A stretch of DNA of 64,000 nt from NCBI GenBank assembly GCA_001051155.2, contig JYIP02000006.1:1922001-1986000 (forward strand), given 5' to 3'. Below are positions 10,064-23,200 of this stretch, in pieces. Made by a program: the position numbers and the translations under genes. The stretch comes from Chrysoporthe austroafricana (Eukaryota > Ascomycota > Sordariomycetes > Diaporthales > Cryphonectriaceae). Every line of letters starts with the position of its first letter. The first letter of the stretch is position 1. A model generated the notes under the pieces. The model was not told where the DNA came from, did no database searches, and worked only from the letters and a program-made list of their open reading frames with translations.

Positions 10064-13000
10064 CTCGGACTGTCTGAATTGAATTGGCGTCTTGGTGTGT
10101 CCGTCTGGTCGATGAGTGGAGGAGCGAGGTCTTACAGCGTCCTGGACTGTTTGCGCTTGTCCAATCTTGTTTGTTCCCTGATCCCAACCAAAACGAATGA
10201 AGGTGAGGAGTCGGTGAAGACGACGGTGTATTTGTCTGCTGAAAACGATCGGACAGATGGTAAACGAGAGCGTTGGGGGGAGAAGGTGAAAGGTGATGTG
10301 AGTGGGAGAGCCTCGAGATTTATCAACAGCAGAGGCTGGCAGATAGGAACAGGAAGACGAGAAGGGGAGGGGGGCAGCCCAAGTCACAGCTGCAGGAACT
10401 GCGCAGGCGCGAGTGACGACGGCAAGAGGCAGGAACCGCGCAGGTGAAAAGAGGCAACAACCCTGGATGTGCGTATCTGGGTAGGTAGTGCGTACCTGAT
10501 GGCGTGAGTGGAAGGAAGTCACCTCACCTCGCCTTACCTTAGCTCGCCTCTACCTCGATCATGTACCTGCCATCAGCTCAGCGACGGAAGGCACGGTACG
10601 GGATGGAGATGCCACACACACACACACACACACTCACACCTACAAGGTCGATGGACCGCTCTTCGACTCGATGCGGTGCACCATAACTAGGGCTTCCCCC
10701 TTCGAGGGAGGGATGCATATCCCGCTCTTGCAGGTGTTGCCGATGTGTTGTTCCTCTTCGTCGTCCACCTCCTCCTCAATGTCCCCAGATCGGCCTAAAC
10801 TATGCGAGCAGTTCGGACGTCGGGAGCCTTCCATGGAACATGGGCCACGGTTCGTACCAAGGCCAAGGCGCGATAAGCTTACTTCCAACCTTCATGACGC
10901 TCCACAGCCCTGCTCGGCTTGACCGCTTGGCAGGGCGTGATCAGGCCGAGATCTCGTGTGAGCAGTACCTGCCTCTCGTCCTTGCCGTCTGGCCCTGCTG
11001 GCGGAATCTTTCTCGTTGATCTCTCGTTGACTCAGGAAGGACGACGGCTTCCACCATGCTGGAGATTGCTTGGCGGAGGGGATCGGATCTGGAGAGCTTG
11101 ACCTCGACCCCTGCCTCCTAGGATTGAATTAACCGCCAAAGGAAATCAGCTCACCTTGTCAATGCAGTCCCAACTTGGTGGAAACTTTGCGGGCTTGTCG
11201 TCAGAGGGTGACATTTGATACCCCAATCAGTTCTTTCTTCTCGATCTGTCCGATTCTGTCACTGCCCCTCCTCATGGAGTGTCGTGGTCACCTGGTCACC
11301 TACCGTATTCGCCAAACAAGACCGCTTTCTCTGTAGAGTTCAACCTAGATCATGAATGGCAAGGGGGGGGGTAAAGCCTGTGGTGACAAGCAGGCAAGCA
11401 AGCAAGCACGGCGAGCCGTCTGCTGATTGAGGGTGTCGAGACAGCTTATCGCACATCTCCAATACGAGGTCTGCGCTGGACTAGCTGTCAGCAGACATTA
11501 CCCTCATTGGCTAGACCTACTTCCCAACTTCGGTTTTGGGCAAGACCTGCCTGCAGCAACGTGATAGTCAGCGGAGCGGGGTCTCTTGGCCATAGAAACA
11601 CCCTCGACGTCTCTGCCTCCGGCATTGTCTCTGCGATTCGGTCCTTCTGCTAGAGGCGATGACGGGCGGCCAGAAAGCAACAAGCGCACCAAAGGTGACC
11701 ACAGCACGCTTCGTGTTGGTGTGTTTCCTGTCCAGCTCATCTTGGCTCACCATGATAACTCAACAGAATGCTACCTGGCCTGAACGTTACCCTCGTCGTC
11801 TACATTCCTCAAGCTTTGGCCCCGCCCCGCCTGTCCTCTTCCCGGCCACCCCAAGAGCCGATGAGGTGAACGAGACGCCGAGTTCGTGTTCGAGGGCAAG
11901 CAAAGTCAGCAACATCATGGCTCGTTGAGCATTGCCGGCTTACACTGCGATGGCAAAGTCATCATTGCTGATGATTTGGTGGCCAGAGGATCAGGCCATT
12001 GGCTTCCGTCTATACGTTGAGCCAACTGGGTCTGTCATCTGAGTGGTCCTTGGATATTGCTCGTTGCGCTGACTCGCCAGCATGTTCTCCCCATTGGCCG
12101 TCCTGCGGAACTGGACCGTGGCCCCGGCCGCCGAAGGATCTACGACTGAACATCTATCTGCCTTTATGGCATTTTGTGAATGTGATTGAGCAACAACCAG
12201 GTGAATGTTAAAATATCACCGTGTCGCTCAGACAGAAGCCCAGAACGGGGTGCGATTGACGCTTCACGAAATATATGCTGCATGATTATTCCTACTTAGG
12301 CTCCAGTGATTGTGGAGTGTTGGCTGCCATTCGTCTTGTTTCAAGAGACTGAACCGGTATAGGTAACATTGTTCGGTTGCCAGCAACAGACTTCTTCGGA
12401 CGTATAGCGAATTGCAAGACCGCTGTGTCATCGAAACCAGCCCGGGACTCCGCAGCAGAGCCTCATTCACGGATTAGTGTCAACTATGACCTCGCGGCAC
12501 CGGCAACCTTAGGGAATTTCGTCTAGCAAGTCGTGTGTGTTAAGAAGTTGTATGTTCTATAGGTCGTATACCGGGCTATCACCGTCCTACATCGTCACAT
12601 ATAGCGGTAATCTTTACAGACATCACATCTAGTAAAGGTAGGCATGGAGGATTATCGACACGATGATGTTCGGGTTGACAGTGAGGACCTCACGGTCAGA
12701 ATAGCTTGTGCCGGTCCTTTTCAACATGATGCCGATAGAGACGGCATCAACGGTCGCTGGCTCGCGTTCAATGAATGCTCTTCACGGCGAGTGTCTTTAT
12801 CATGTCAAAGGTGTCATACCGTTTTCGGGGTTGTTTACACTACCCGTTGCCTCCATCCTTGTAAATTCCACCACGAGATCTGTAGATACTACGTCGTTGA
12901 AACCAGCGAGACTTCTCCCAAGGACGAAAATGACCTTCGTGCTCAGCGTGAACAAGACTTTAGAGGGCTAATGGTAACTGAAGGTGAGTAATCGCATAAA

Positions 13001-16000
13001 TTGAGAGGAATAGGTGACTAACTAATATAGCTAGCTATTAAGACTATCATCACTCTAGCCCAAAGATATAATTATAGGACGATCTAGGTTGAGACGGCAT
13101 CCTCTGCAACCAAATTGTGGAAAAGCAGCAGCCTCAATACAATGAAAATAGAGCGTGGGTTATTACCCCCCAAATAAAAGATAGTCCAGCTATGCCACGC
13201 ACGTTCGCGTCCTGCTTGCTCACCTCTTCTACAACCAGGGATACGGTATTCAGCAGCATTATGAGACAGAGAACTTGAGAAAGGCTCGGAGTAATCATGG
13301 GGGAACTCGCTTGCGAGTGGCTTACAGCATTTCAATTAAGACTTTTCAACATTGCTAGCAGCGACGTTTACGGCAAGACGCTCTCTGCTACGACATCGAG
13401 TCATGCCCTGGCCAGTGAGAGCTTGAAAGTGGATTCACTTGGTTCGAGGCTTGCTATTAGCGAAGATTTCTCCGTGGACGTTCCTGGTCTCGGTCCTGGA
13501 CGGCTGCTTTGGCCCAAATCAATCCTTAGCAGCGGTGAGAGCGTGCGCACCGCAGAGATACCTCGTCGCTCCGTGGCTCTGTCCTGCCGTGACCAGGGAC
13601 CAAGACTGAAGCCTGTTTGAAGCCATTCCATTAGTAAATGTGCGTGAGAATGATCACACGTTGTTCAGCTTGAGAACAGCCACGCGTTGGCTAAGCAGAA
13701 TTTAAGGTATAAACTACTGACATGTCACTTTAGATGACAGGCAGATCCACGGGACGATCAACTGAGGGTCCAATATCAATGTGGGGAAGGACAATTTCCC
13801 TCTCAAGTCGTTTGAACCGGGCCGCCACTCGCGAATGATATCCTCATATCTCCTCAACCAAAGCATGATATCGCCTAGGGACTCTGGAGTATTCTTCGAC
13901 GCAACAACTTTCTAGCAGCGGTGCGGATCTACGCCGCAAGGCCGCACAGCCCCTTGATGCATTGCATGATCGATGGGCTCGGCCGACCTGTTCCCAATCT
14001 AGACCCGCGAGGTGGTCGAGAGTGCGGCGATAGGCGACGTCCGCTTCGAAAGGCTGAAGTTGACTTTGGTTTTGCCAACCCCCCCCCCCCTTCAAAAAAA
14101 AAAAATTAACGCGCCCTGGCGGCTCAATCTTCTGCCCTCTCGACACGGAATTGAATTCCCGAAGAAATTGCGGCCGAAGACCGATGCTGGAAGGTACACA
14201 GCCACGACAAATATTATAGTGTGTTTGTTCTTACTGAAACAAGCGCTGTCACCAAACAGCCGAGCTAGCTGTACTATGCGATTCTTCTTAGTCGGCTCAG
14301 TCTATGAACGACGGATCCCGCGACCTCGTCGGGCCGCGTTCTAGAAAATTCGTCGCCATCCGGCTTGTGGGGGTGGCCGGAACCGAACAAAGAAGCACGA
14401 GACGGCTCGTCTAGTCCGACACTGCAGTCTAGCGGGAGAGCGACAGCCAGAAAGCACCCCTCCATACCAGCGAGGACACATCGGTACTGCCACGCTTGTG
14501 TCGTTGACAGGCTGACGACAGACGTCACTCACGGAGGCCAGGATCGAGGTGACATGAGTACGAAGCCTATCCCTTCGTCCTCATCAGATGGAAGCACTCA
14601 CAAGTCGCACTCCGAACTCGATGTGGTCTGGCTAAGCGAAGCCAGGCAGACAGGCTCCGAATCGATGTCCTCGTCCAGAGGGGGAGGCAAAGCCCGGGGG
14701 AAACAATAGTCCTCGAACGGAGCGCTACAGAGACGAACAGATGACGATGTACCTACCTTTCAGCGACCTTGGTCACCTTCAACAATACACGAGAATGACT
14801 AGATTCCCCGATGAGGTCCCGAGTACGGCCGAGACGGCTTCGCGGCAAGACATTCCTCTTTCAAAGTAGTCTTGGTTTGCCATGCGAAAGCCACGCACCG
14901 TCCAAGTGCAAGCCAGGCACCGGCACGGCGGCTCGGCCTTGGTTCCCTCATGGGGGCCGACGCCGGGGGCAGTTGACGCAGCGGATGGCCAGCCCGCTGG
15001 GCCGTCGCCGCGAGGACGACGTCAAAGGAGTGGAGCGCGCGGCGGCCGAAACATTTTGAAGGTGTGGTGGGTCTCCAAGGTCCGCAGCACCGACCGGCGT
15101 CATCGTTTCTGAGTACGGACGTACTAGCTAGCTCGGATCCGCGGCGGTCCAGACCAGCTTAGCGTCCCTAGCGATCACGGCGACCCGCCGGCTTGGGAGC
15201 CATTATCGATAAGAAAAAACCTTTTTTTCGGGCTCCGAGTCCCGGCCGTCTGCAGGCTTCCAGGCTTCCAGAAGCCAATGGGCGAGCGATCTCTTGCCCG
15301 ACCTGTCAGCACCCCATCTGGTCAGCTCTTGGCATCAGCCTTCCTAGGCTTTCGTCATCAGCTTTGACAGTCCTGACGGCCTCGAGTCGCCAAGCGAAGC
15401 CCGCCAATGACAATAACGAGCATTGTCGATGCGGGATTTTTTTGGCCCTTGATCGCTTCGGGTCTCACAAAGGCTTCTTTTGACTGCTCGGCAGCCCGCA
15501 CGAAGGGCTTTGCGGAGGTATCTGGTACTTGCTACGTCTCGACAAGGTGTCATTGAGGTTATGGTGATACTGGGGTGATGTGCAAGGACTTCATCACTGC
15601 GTGAGCTTTGTTGGCAGCGGTCAGGCATTTCTGCGGTCTGTACGGACGTAAAAGCCGGGGACTACTGTATCTTACAAAGGCCAGGCTCGTGGCGTGGGGG
15701 ACGGGGCCTGAGCTGTGCCGTGCTGTGCCGTGCCGTGCAATCACCAAGCCGGGGCCCTATCGATACTGCTCCGGCTGTTACGACTCAGGAAGCAGCTTGG
15801 TGTGACGTCTAGGCGATTTGGATGAGCGGTTAAACGCGCAGCCCTCTAGGTGCAGTGTTTCTGGTCTTCAATCCTCTAACCAAAAATCGTTGGTCTGAAC
15901 CGTGCTATGGTACTATGGTACTTGTGTGCTGGGGTATAGAGCCGAGGACTAAGCTACAGGTGTTATGAAGGCATTACAAAGCAAGCGAAGATGCGTTGCT

Positions 16001-17862
16001 ATTAGGTAAGGTAGGTCACCGTGCTCGGTATCATGTGCTTCTGTGGTAGGTGTGCGCGGTGTGCTAGACCGGCAGACCGGTTGCCCCCCCTCCCTCCTCG
16101 CGAGTCAAATGGCTCAAGATTCGATGCTTACTAGCCACGGGAATTCTTTTTGGGTTTTTTTTCGAGCGTCAATACTTGTCGTCTCCTGAGTGGCCTCTTG
16201 CTTCCTAGTCTCGGCCTACTGCACAGCTCGGGCAGATGGGCCGGTGCTGTCCAGCTGGCTGATGTGGCACGGCGGCACGCCGTAGCTACGACTCGATCAG
16301 CTGCAGGACAAGTGCGAAGTAAGTGTGCGCCGAGCTCACAGGCGCTCGCTCCTAGTGTACCCCTCAGTCGCACGCCCAAGCGATCTGCCCACTGTGTCTC
16401 GCCCCGGCTGTCGCCTTGACTTGGTTGCCCAGTGCTAAGTACTTGGCCCGGAGAGTCGGCAAGTGGATCGCTGCTCGCAGATTTTTTTTTTTAAATTTTT
16501 TTTTTTTTAAATCCTCGGAGGACCTGCCTGCGCGGGATCTCGATGGTACCGTGACAGACACGTGTTTGTTGCCGTCAGGAACATGTGTGGCCGCTCCTCT
16601 TCCCAGCACCTGCGGCCGGACACGAGCTGTGCTTTTGCCCATCAAGCTGAGGCACATCGGGTGGGAGCGTGAGCCCCTGGACCGGCCACACCTCGCATCC
16701 CTACTACTGAGGGCTAGGGCGCACGAGCCTGTCAGGGCTAGCCACATGGGTAAGCTCCGGAGGCTTCCTCAGGTACCCGTGGTCGGAAGCACTACCCGGC
16801 CAATCACGGTGGCGAGGCCGTCCTGTTCCTAAATTTTCAATCTGCAGCTAAGACGAAACGGCCCCAGGGTGGGCCCCGCCCCTCCCAGCCTGGACGTGTC
16901 TTCTTCCTCTTTCGTCCGGGCCCCTCGGATGCAATGCTCGCCATCACCTTCCCAACAGCTCGCCCTGCAACGGCCCCTGCATCTGCACGGAGGCACACGG
17001 CCATGGTGCGTGCCATGGTGCCATGGCGCCAGCGTGCCCACCACACCTGCGTCCTGGAGCCTCCCACCCCCCCTCCTGGGGCCACAGCGACGCGCCCTAT
17101 CCTGATTTTGGCTTTTGGCCTGCTTGGAAGTTGGGTCAAATCACAGCCCCGGGGCCCAACATGTCAAGCTGTGGGAGGCGCTGGGGATCGCCCTCGGCAC
17201 GGTCGATCAGCCGCTTCTTGCTGCTATTCCAGGGCCCGCCCCACACGCGGTTGGTCATCTAACAAATTATCCCACGGGGCTTGGTCGTCCTGTCCTGGCT
17301 CCCACCCGCTCTGGACGGAGACGCAGCCGCGCGGGCTCTTCAGCACGAGGGGCTTCTCGCTGAGGGCGGCGGCGCGCTGAGGCGGAAAAGCCATCTCCCG
17401 CGGTGCAGGCTGAAAATCTTCCTCGGGGCCAAGTCTGAGTTTTCCGCGCGGCGGCGAGGCAAAGCTTCTTCGAATCATGCAGCCTCTAGCTTTCTTGCCC
17501 TCGCACTTGCTGAAGCGAGCAAGACGGCCGAGGTGGCGGCCCCCCGGTTCCGCATAGGAACCAGCGACAACGCCCATCCAGATCCAGGATGGCGACCCGG
17601 GCGCTAGTGGATCCCGCTCGAGTGGTCAGCACGGTCAGCTAGCGCACCCGACGCTGGTGTTCCGAAGAGGAGGCCCACAGCCTTGACTCGGGGCGTTTTG
17701 GGTTTCCCTTGTTTGGTACTTGTGACTAGGCCAGGGGTAAGTACTTACACCCTCCATGAGGAATATCTCCCACCTAGTGCTGTACGCCACTACGGTACTA
17801 TGGTGGTCCATCATGACAACCCACCCGGTCTGCCCACGCCCCTGGGCGCCGTGCTCGAGAGG
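10064..17862. other. About 8 kb gene-poor region
   Basis: No gene can be supported on either strand. It holds a (CA)n microsatellite at 10613-10633, a C12 run followed by an A run at about 14079-14105, a T/A homopolymer block at about 16481-16510, a small TA-rich patch at about 13010-13080 and a tRNA-like scrap at about 15813-15890. ORFs up to about 148 codons exist, but they overlap each other in several frames and have no domain pattern. The rightmost 2-3 kb may be an extended regulatory region for the secreted-protein gene at 18218. Lineage-specific genes with many introns or non-coding RNAs cannot be excluded. Confidence 0.5.
10613..10633. repeat. (CA)n microsatellite
   Basis: About ten perfect CA units upstream of the GPI-protein gene; a likely length-polymorphic site. 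Confidence 0.9.
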
Positions 17863-17868
17863 TATAAA
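17863..17868 (+). promoter_or_regulatory. TATA box of the secreted-protein gene
   Basis: A perfect TATAAA lies in GC-rich surroundings about 350 bp before the ATG at 18218. The sequence between is rich in CT and CA and lacks ATG-led frames of note, as in leaders of highly expressed fungal genes. Confidence 0.6.
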
Positions 17869-18217
17869 GGGCCCCGACCCACCTGGGTCTTTTCCTTTTG
17901 ATCTGAGTTTACCTCTCCATTCACTTTTCGGCAAGCCGTTGTGACGATTTCCTTCTCATACAACACACTCACTCTAGCCAACGAGGCTGTTCACTCCCTG
18001 CTTTAAGCAATTACAGACTTTCTCTCTCAGGTCCCTGGTGGCTTGACTCTCTGCAGACAAACCGTCTCTCCCTTCGAAAAACGCACTGCCAATACATACA
18101 ATCCTTCTTGGAAATATACATCTCGGCCCAAGTCAGCAAGTACCTGACCCGCCTATCTGACCATCTCTCGATCTACGACAAGCAACTGTCTCTACAACAA
18201 CAACAAAACCAGCCAAA

Positions 18218-18811
18218 ATGCAGTTCAAGAACATCGCTCTTCTTGCCGCCGCCTCCCTGGTGAGCGCCCAGAACACGGTCACCATCAAGTCCATGGACAG
18301 CACCGACCGCACCGTCGTGTGGACTGGCTCCTCCTCGATTGCGGATACCAGCGTCCCTGCTGGCCAGTCCGTCGACGTCTCCGTCCCCTCCGGCTGGATT
18401 GGAAACTTCTACTCGTACTCCGCCGGCGCGTCCAACACCCCCGGCATGCTGGCCGAGTTCGCCTTCAACAGCTATGGCGGCGTGACCTACTTCGACGTCT
18501 CCGCCATCGTCAACCCGGATGACACCAGCGGCGTCTACGAGATCTACCCCGCCGACACCCAGTCCCCGGTCTCGGGCTGCCAGACCTTCGCGTGCGGCAA
18601 CGCCTACTACCAGGCCGACGACGTCCAGACCAAGTCCAGCGACAGCACCAGCTTCGTCGTCACCCTCGGCGCCGGCCCCGTCTCTGTGTCCTCCAAGGTC
18701 AAGGCGCGTGACGAGGAGGTCTTCCCCCGCGAGGCCGTCACCGACCCCAACTTCAGGCCTGCCCTCAAGGGGAGGTTCAACTCTGCCCTCCGCTGGGCCA
18801 AGCGCGTGTAA
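18218..18811 (+). CDS. Small secreted protein, thaumatin/Bys1-like (tentative)
   Basis: A single-exon gene of 197 aa. The first 18 residues, MQFKNIALLAAASLVSAQ, are a clear signal peptide. The mature part is rich in Ser, Val, Tyr and Gly with predicted beta character and has one close Cys pair (SGCQTFACGN, about residues 108-115). It resembles fungal small secreted proteins often annotated as 'DNase1' or Bys1/thaumatin-like, but I see no nuclease active site and the family call is tentative. A dibasic site (KARDEEVFPRE) and a basic tail (RWAKRV) follow the folded part and could be Kex2 processing points. Codons are strongly biased to C-ending forms, and there is a TATA box plus a CT/CA-rich leader, all pointing to high expression. 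It could be a wall-associated protein or an effector-like protein; the sequence does not decide. Confidence 0.85.
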   Translation: MQFKNIALLAAASLVSAQNTVTIKSMDSTDRTVVWTGSSSIADTSVPAGQSVDVSVPSGWIGNFYSYSAGASNTPGMLAEFAFNSYGGVTYFDVSAIVNPDDTSGVYEIYPADTQSPVSGCQTFACGNAYYQADDVQTKSSDSTSFVVTLGAGPVSVSSKVKARDEEVFPREAVTDPNFRPALKGRFNSALRWAKRV

Positions 18812-20252
18812 GCGCACAGTGTGCTGGAGCGCCGCACCCGGACGGTGGGGACCACCTCTACAGGGGAAGCAGCGCACGCTGGAGTTGCAGCTCTTCCTCA
18901 ACGAAGCCACGATTCCTCATTCGAAACAACAAGACCTTTTTGAGATACCCCCGGTGCCCAATGCTCTCTGATAGTGAAGGCTTGGGAGAGTGGAGTTTAT
19001 TTTTGGGATATTAGAGGTGGAGCAATTGGAAAGCCAACGCGCGAAGAAAGCGTGACGGATAACGATTTACACGTGAGGATGCTCTGTGTCCATCTCATAG
19101 ACATATCACGGGCTGAACCAGCCCGGCACTCACTTGCGCGAGTCCTACCCTTCTATACACTCATTCAATGTCTTTTTCAAACTTTCGATTCTTGTATATA
19201 GATCTAGGGTATGCCGAATGGCTCCAACAAAAAGACTTATCTTTGACCACCTACTTGCTGTCAGTTGCCGCCCAGCATAAGCTGTGATTCGTAATGTGTT
19301 TGATGATGAGGCCCAGGCTCCATATCGTTGTGGACGATCTGGGCTCGAGTGGGTCCAACCGCGTCGCTCCCGTTGCGGCTCCTCCAATGCAACGGCGATC
19401 CCGTCTTGGCCTCGTCACCCTCATTTACCCCCACCCGCAAGCGAGTCCGTGTATGTCAGCCCCGTTTCCACGTTCCTAGGTCGCAATAATGTCACCTCCG
19501 GAACACGCTCCTTCACGACAGTGGGTTAATGGGCAAAGATCCTGCGAAAAAGGGGGGGGGGGCACGTGGCCCAATATCACATCGTCCTTCGGCGCCGGGG
19601 CGGAATCGATCCTCCAGATCGGGTTACAGCAGTTCGTCGCAATTTGCCCCGCGATGGATCAGCTGGATAATTACCCCGAGGGCTGCTATTCCGGAGCTCG
19701 GCAGGCTGACCTGTCACGAATCCTCCCGCGCGCAACGTGACAGCCGCGGTGCCTGCAGTGCAGGACGTCTCCCGCTCCAGACAGGCGGCGCGTCTGCAGG
19801 AGGATGCCAAGCCGATCCTTCGCGAGGCGATCGACACTGCTGCCGCCGAGCAGCCGCCAGGCCACGGCAAGCTGCGCGCTGGGTCTTGGTGAGCTGGTAT
19901 GGCCTTATGGTCCGTGAGACCTGGTATACCTGTCGAACCAACGCTGCCCCGACAGCCACGTCGGAGAAGCAGCGCGGCTGAAACTGCGCTCACGACGTCG
20001 ACGCCAGTTGTCAGGAGTTGGTACGACGAAGGAACGCCCCCACGCGTTCGTCCCGTCTCCCGGTTCCTGTGTCGTCCCGATGCGGAAATACTGCAGTATA
20101 CATGAGACAAAATTATGCCGCCCATCCACGTGCCATCCTGGCGCGCCCAAGCATATTGGATGAAACGACGCCTAGACGTTCGTCGGGGGAGAGAGGTGGG
20201 TGGGATATCTCTTCTACTTGAGCGCTGTCTCTATGGGATGGTCAAGGCTTGT
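18812..20252. other. Intergenic between convergent genes
   Basis: About 1.4 kb between the 3' ends of the secreted-protein and hydantoinase genes. No gene seen. A G8-9 run lies at about 19552-19561. Confidence 0.45.
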
Positions 20253-23200
20253 CTATGTGCTCGTATTGTACTCGTCGATGACGCTCTTCGGCTTCACAAA
20301 CGTCCCCAGTGGCTGGTACTTCAGATGGTGAATGCCGAAACCCTCTGGCCCGCCAATCTCGACTCCTCGTTTCGAGGCAGTCCAGCGGTCGCTCGCGGCG
20401 ATCCCCAGCACAGTGACGAGCAGGCCGTATCTGTACTCGGGCGTCCCGATAGCCTCGCCGTTCTGCGCGTCGATGACCGAGATCAGGTCTGGCACGATGG
20501 CGAGAACATCCTCCTGCTTCTCCTGTTCCTCCTCGGCCTCGCCTGCGCCCGGCGCCGGTTCGGGAATCCTTATAGCAGCAATGTTCTCGTTCTTAAAGGG
20601 GATCTTGATCCGCCCTGTGAACTGAGCCTGCCTGTCCCCGTTCTGCAGAGCGCCATCGTCTCCCTCCTTCGCTCCGACCACATCCATGCCCTCGATGATA
20701 CACTCCCCGTAGATGTGCCCCATCCTCAACGTCCGCGTCACCCCGACGATTTTGCCCTTCCACAGTACCTTCGCGGCCTGTGGGCCCCCGACCTCCTTCA
20801 CGATCTCCTCCGCCACCTCGTCCACCCTGTTCTCCCGCCTCGCCCTCTCCACCGCCCTCCCGATCCGCCAGGCCTCGGAGATCGTGTGCTCCACGACCCA
20901 GCGCCTCGTCTCGGCGCCCGTGACAGGGCCCTCGGCGCAGCCCGTGTGCGATCCCATCTGGCTCAGCGCAGCCCGCAGCGCCCTCTCGACTTGCAGGTCC
21001 GACGTGGCCTTGGTCATGATGACGACGTTGCCGTTCCCGTCGCACATGGAGAGCGGGCAGAAGACGGGCCGCCGCTCGTCGAACACCACCGGCGTGGTCT
21101 GCCACTTAGTCGGGTACGCCCGCCCCATCCAGTCGCCGTCGACGACCGGCACGTCCATGTTAGCCGACGCGCCGAGGATCATGCCCTGCAGCCCGTTGCC
21201 GCCGCCGATCTCGAGCGCGATCATGTGCGTCGCCCGCCGCCCCGCCGGCAGGATCCGCGCCAGCTCCTCCTGCGCCTCCATCATCTCGTCGCCCTGCAGC
21301 TTCTCGATGCCTACCGTTGGAGAGCCCATGCCCCCGCCGCAGCCCACGCGGTCGTCGTCCGCCAGGTCGTCGGGCGATATGACCCGCACGACCGCCCCCG
21401 CGCGCAGGAGCGAGCGCAGCCGCACCATGTGCGGGTACGGCGTGCCGCCGCCGCCTGTGCCCAGGATGTAGCAGCCCGTCGTGATGAAGGCGAGGTCGGC
21501 CTCAGAGACGTACCAGACCCGGTCCCGGACCGTGGGCCGGTAGGTGTCCAGGTCGACATCGGCCGTCTCGGGCGTGATCTTTTTTGCAGCACCGTCGGGG
21601 CCGGACGTAGAGCCGTTGGTGCCGGCCGTCTTTTCATATTGGTCCATGTTGCTCGCCTCGACCTCCCGCCCGTTCGTGGTGGGCACGGTGGCGAGATCTG
21701 TCCGCGAGAAGTCGAAGTCGCCGGCCGCGCGCACGATGAACCGGGACTTGTTCGCTATGTATTGCAGCGGCAGCGTCTCTAGTTCGACGATCTTGACCGT
21801 CTCCCGGGCTGCTCCCGCCGCGACAGTCCTCTCGATGGCCTCGGCTGAGATCTCTTCCAGTAGTTTCGTAGTCGTCCTGCTCTCGGTGGACTTGACTGTG
21901 TCGACCACGGCGCTGACCCCGGCCATGGCAGCGCCAATGGCGTTGGCGACCTCTGACCACCGCGGCTTCAGGACGGTGCTGGCCCCCTTGAGCTCGTCGG
22001 GGCTGATGACGGCGCCTCCGCCGACGAGAAGAACGGGCAGGTCCTCAGGAGACGTCTTCATCATGTCGATGACCTTCTCCAGCTTCTGTTTGATGATGGC
22101 CTGCACCTCCGCCAGCTCGCCATCCGTTAGCTGTCCCTTGACCAGTTGCGGATCGCCAATTTTGACGTCGGGATGGCCCAAGACGGTGGCATCCGTGGTC
22201 GTCAAGACATTCCCTCCGAACACGAGCGCGTCCTTGGTGAGTTTATAACCCACACTGTCCGGTCCAACCGTTGTCCGTCCTGCCTCCGAACCCTTTCGGA
22301 TGATCGACCCACCGCCGAGACCGATGCTCTTGATGTCCGGGCAAGAGAAATTCATCCGCACGCCGGCTAGCTCACTGTACGCAGCCTGCTGGCGCGGAAA
22401 GCCGTTGGCAAGCAGCAGGCCCACGTCGGTCGTCGTGCCGCCGACATCAACCACCATGACGGCCTGTCCCTCCCTCTCCGCGCCGTGCATCAGAAAGGAC
22501 GCGCCGCGCATGCTGTTTGTCGGCCCGCTGCTGAACGTGCGGATGGGCAGCCGCGACGCCGCATCGCCGGAGAGGATTGTGCCGTCGTTCTGCGTGATGA
22601 AGACGGGGCATTCGAGGCCCAGCTTCTTGACCGGCTCTTGAAAGCTGCGAATCGTCCGCCTCGCAAAGGGCAGGATAGCCGCGTTCAGGATCGCGGCGTT
22701 CTCCCTCTCGAGGAAACCCAGATTCGCGACCTCCTTGGAGAGGACCACATCAACGGCCTCCCCCTTGAACTCTTCCCGGATGATCTCCGCGGCCCTCTCC
22801 TCCTGCCGACACACGGTATCAATGGGGCTGAAGACCCCGTTGACGACGATACTCCGGATGCCCTTCTCCCGGATCGCCCGGCATTCCTGCCGGACGGCGT
22901 TCTCGTCTAGCTCCGCGATGAGGTTGCCATCCACCTCCAAGCCGCCCCTCACGCTGCCCCAGTGGCCCAGCACCAGCTCGCGCATGTCGTCCGGCCAGTC
23001 CACACACGGCGGCGCGTGCTTCCCGAAGGGGCCGGCCAGCCTTACTACAGCGACCCTGCATAGCCTCTTGGCGTCGCGCTCCACGACCGCGTTCACGAAG
23101 TGCGTCGTGCCGATGGTGACGGACGCGACATCCTGGGGGTCGATGGCCGGCGACGTCGAGGTGAACATGTGCGTGATGGCGGCATTGATGCCGTCGCTGG

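Noticed and set aside
12644..12991. Two overlapping plus-strand frames of about 87-115 codons
   Set aside because: Two frames are open at once, with no motif, no splice partners and no start context that stands out.
15813..15890. Functional tRNA gene call
   Set aside because: T loop too long and anticodon arm poorly paired; kept only as a low-interest finding.
18173..18910. 245-codon minus-strand frame over the secreted-protein gene
   Set aside because: Gly/Val/Asp-rich antisense shadow of a C-biased gene; the plus strand has a signal peptide, promoter and leader.
20115..21782. 555-codon plus-strand open frame over the hydantoinase gene
   Set aside because: It is antisense to the DUF917 part and consists of low-complexity Arg/Pro/His/Asp runs produced by strong codon bias on the other strand. 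No domain is visible.
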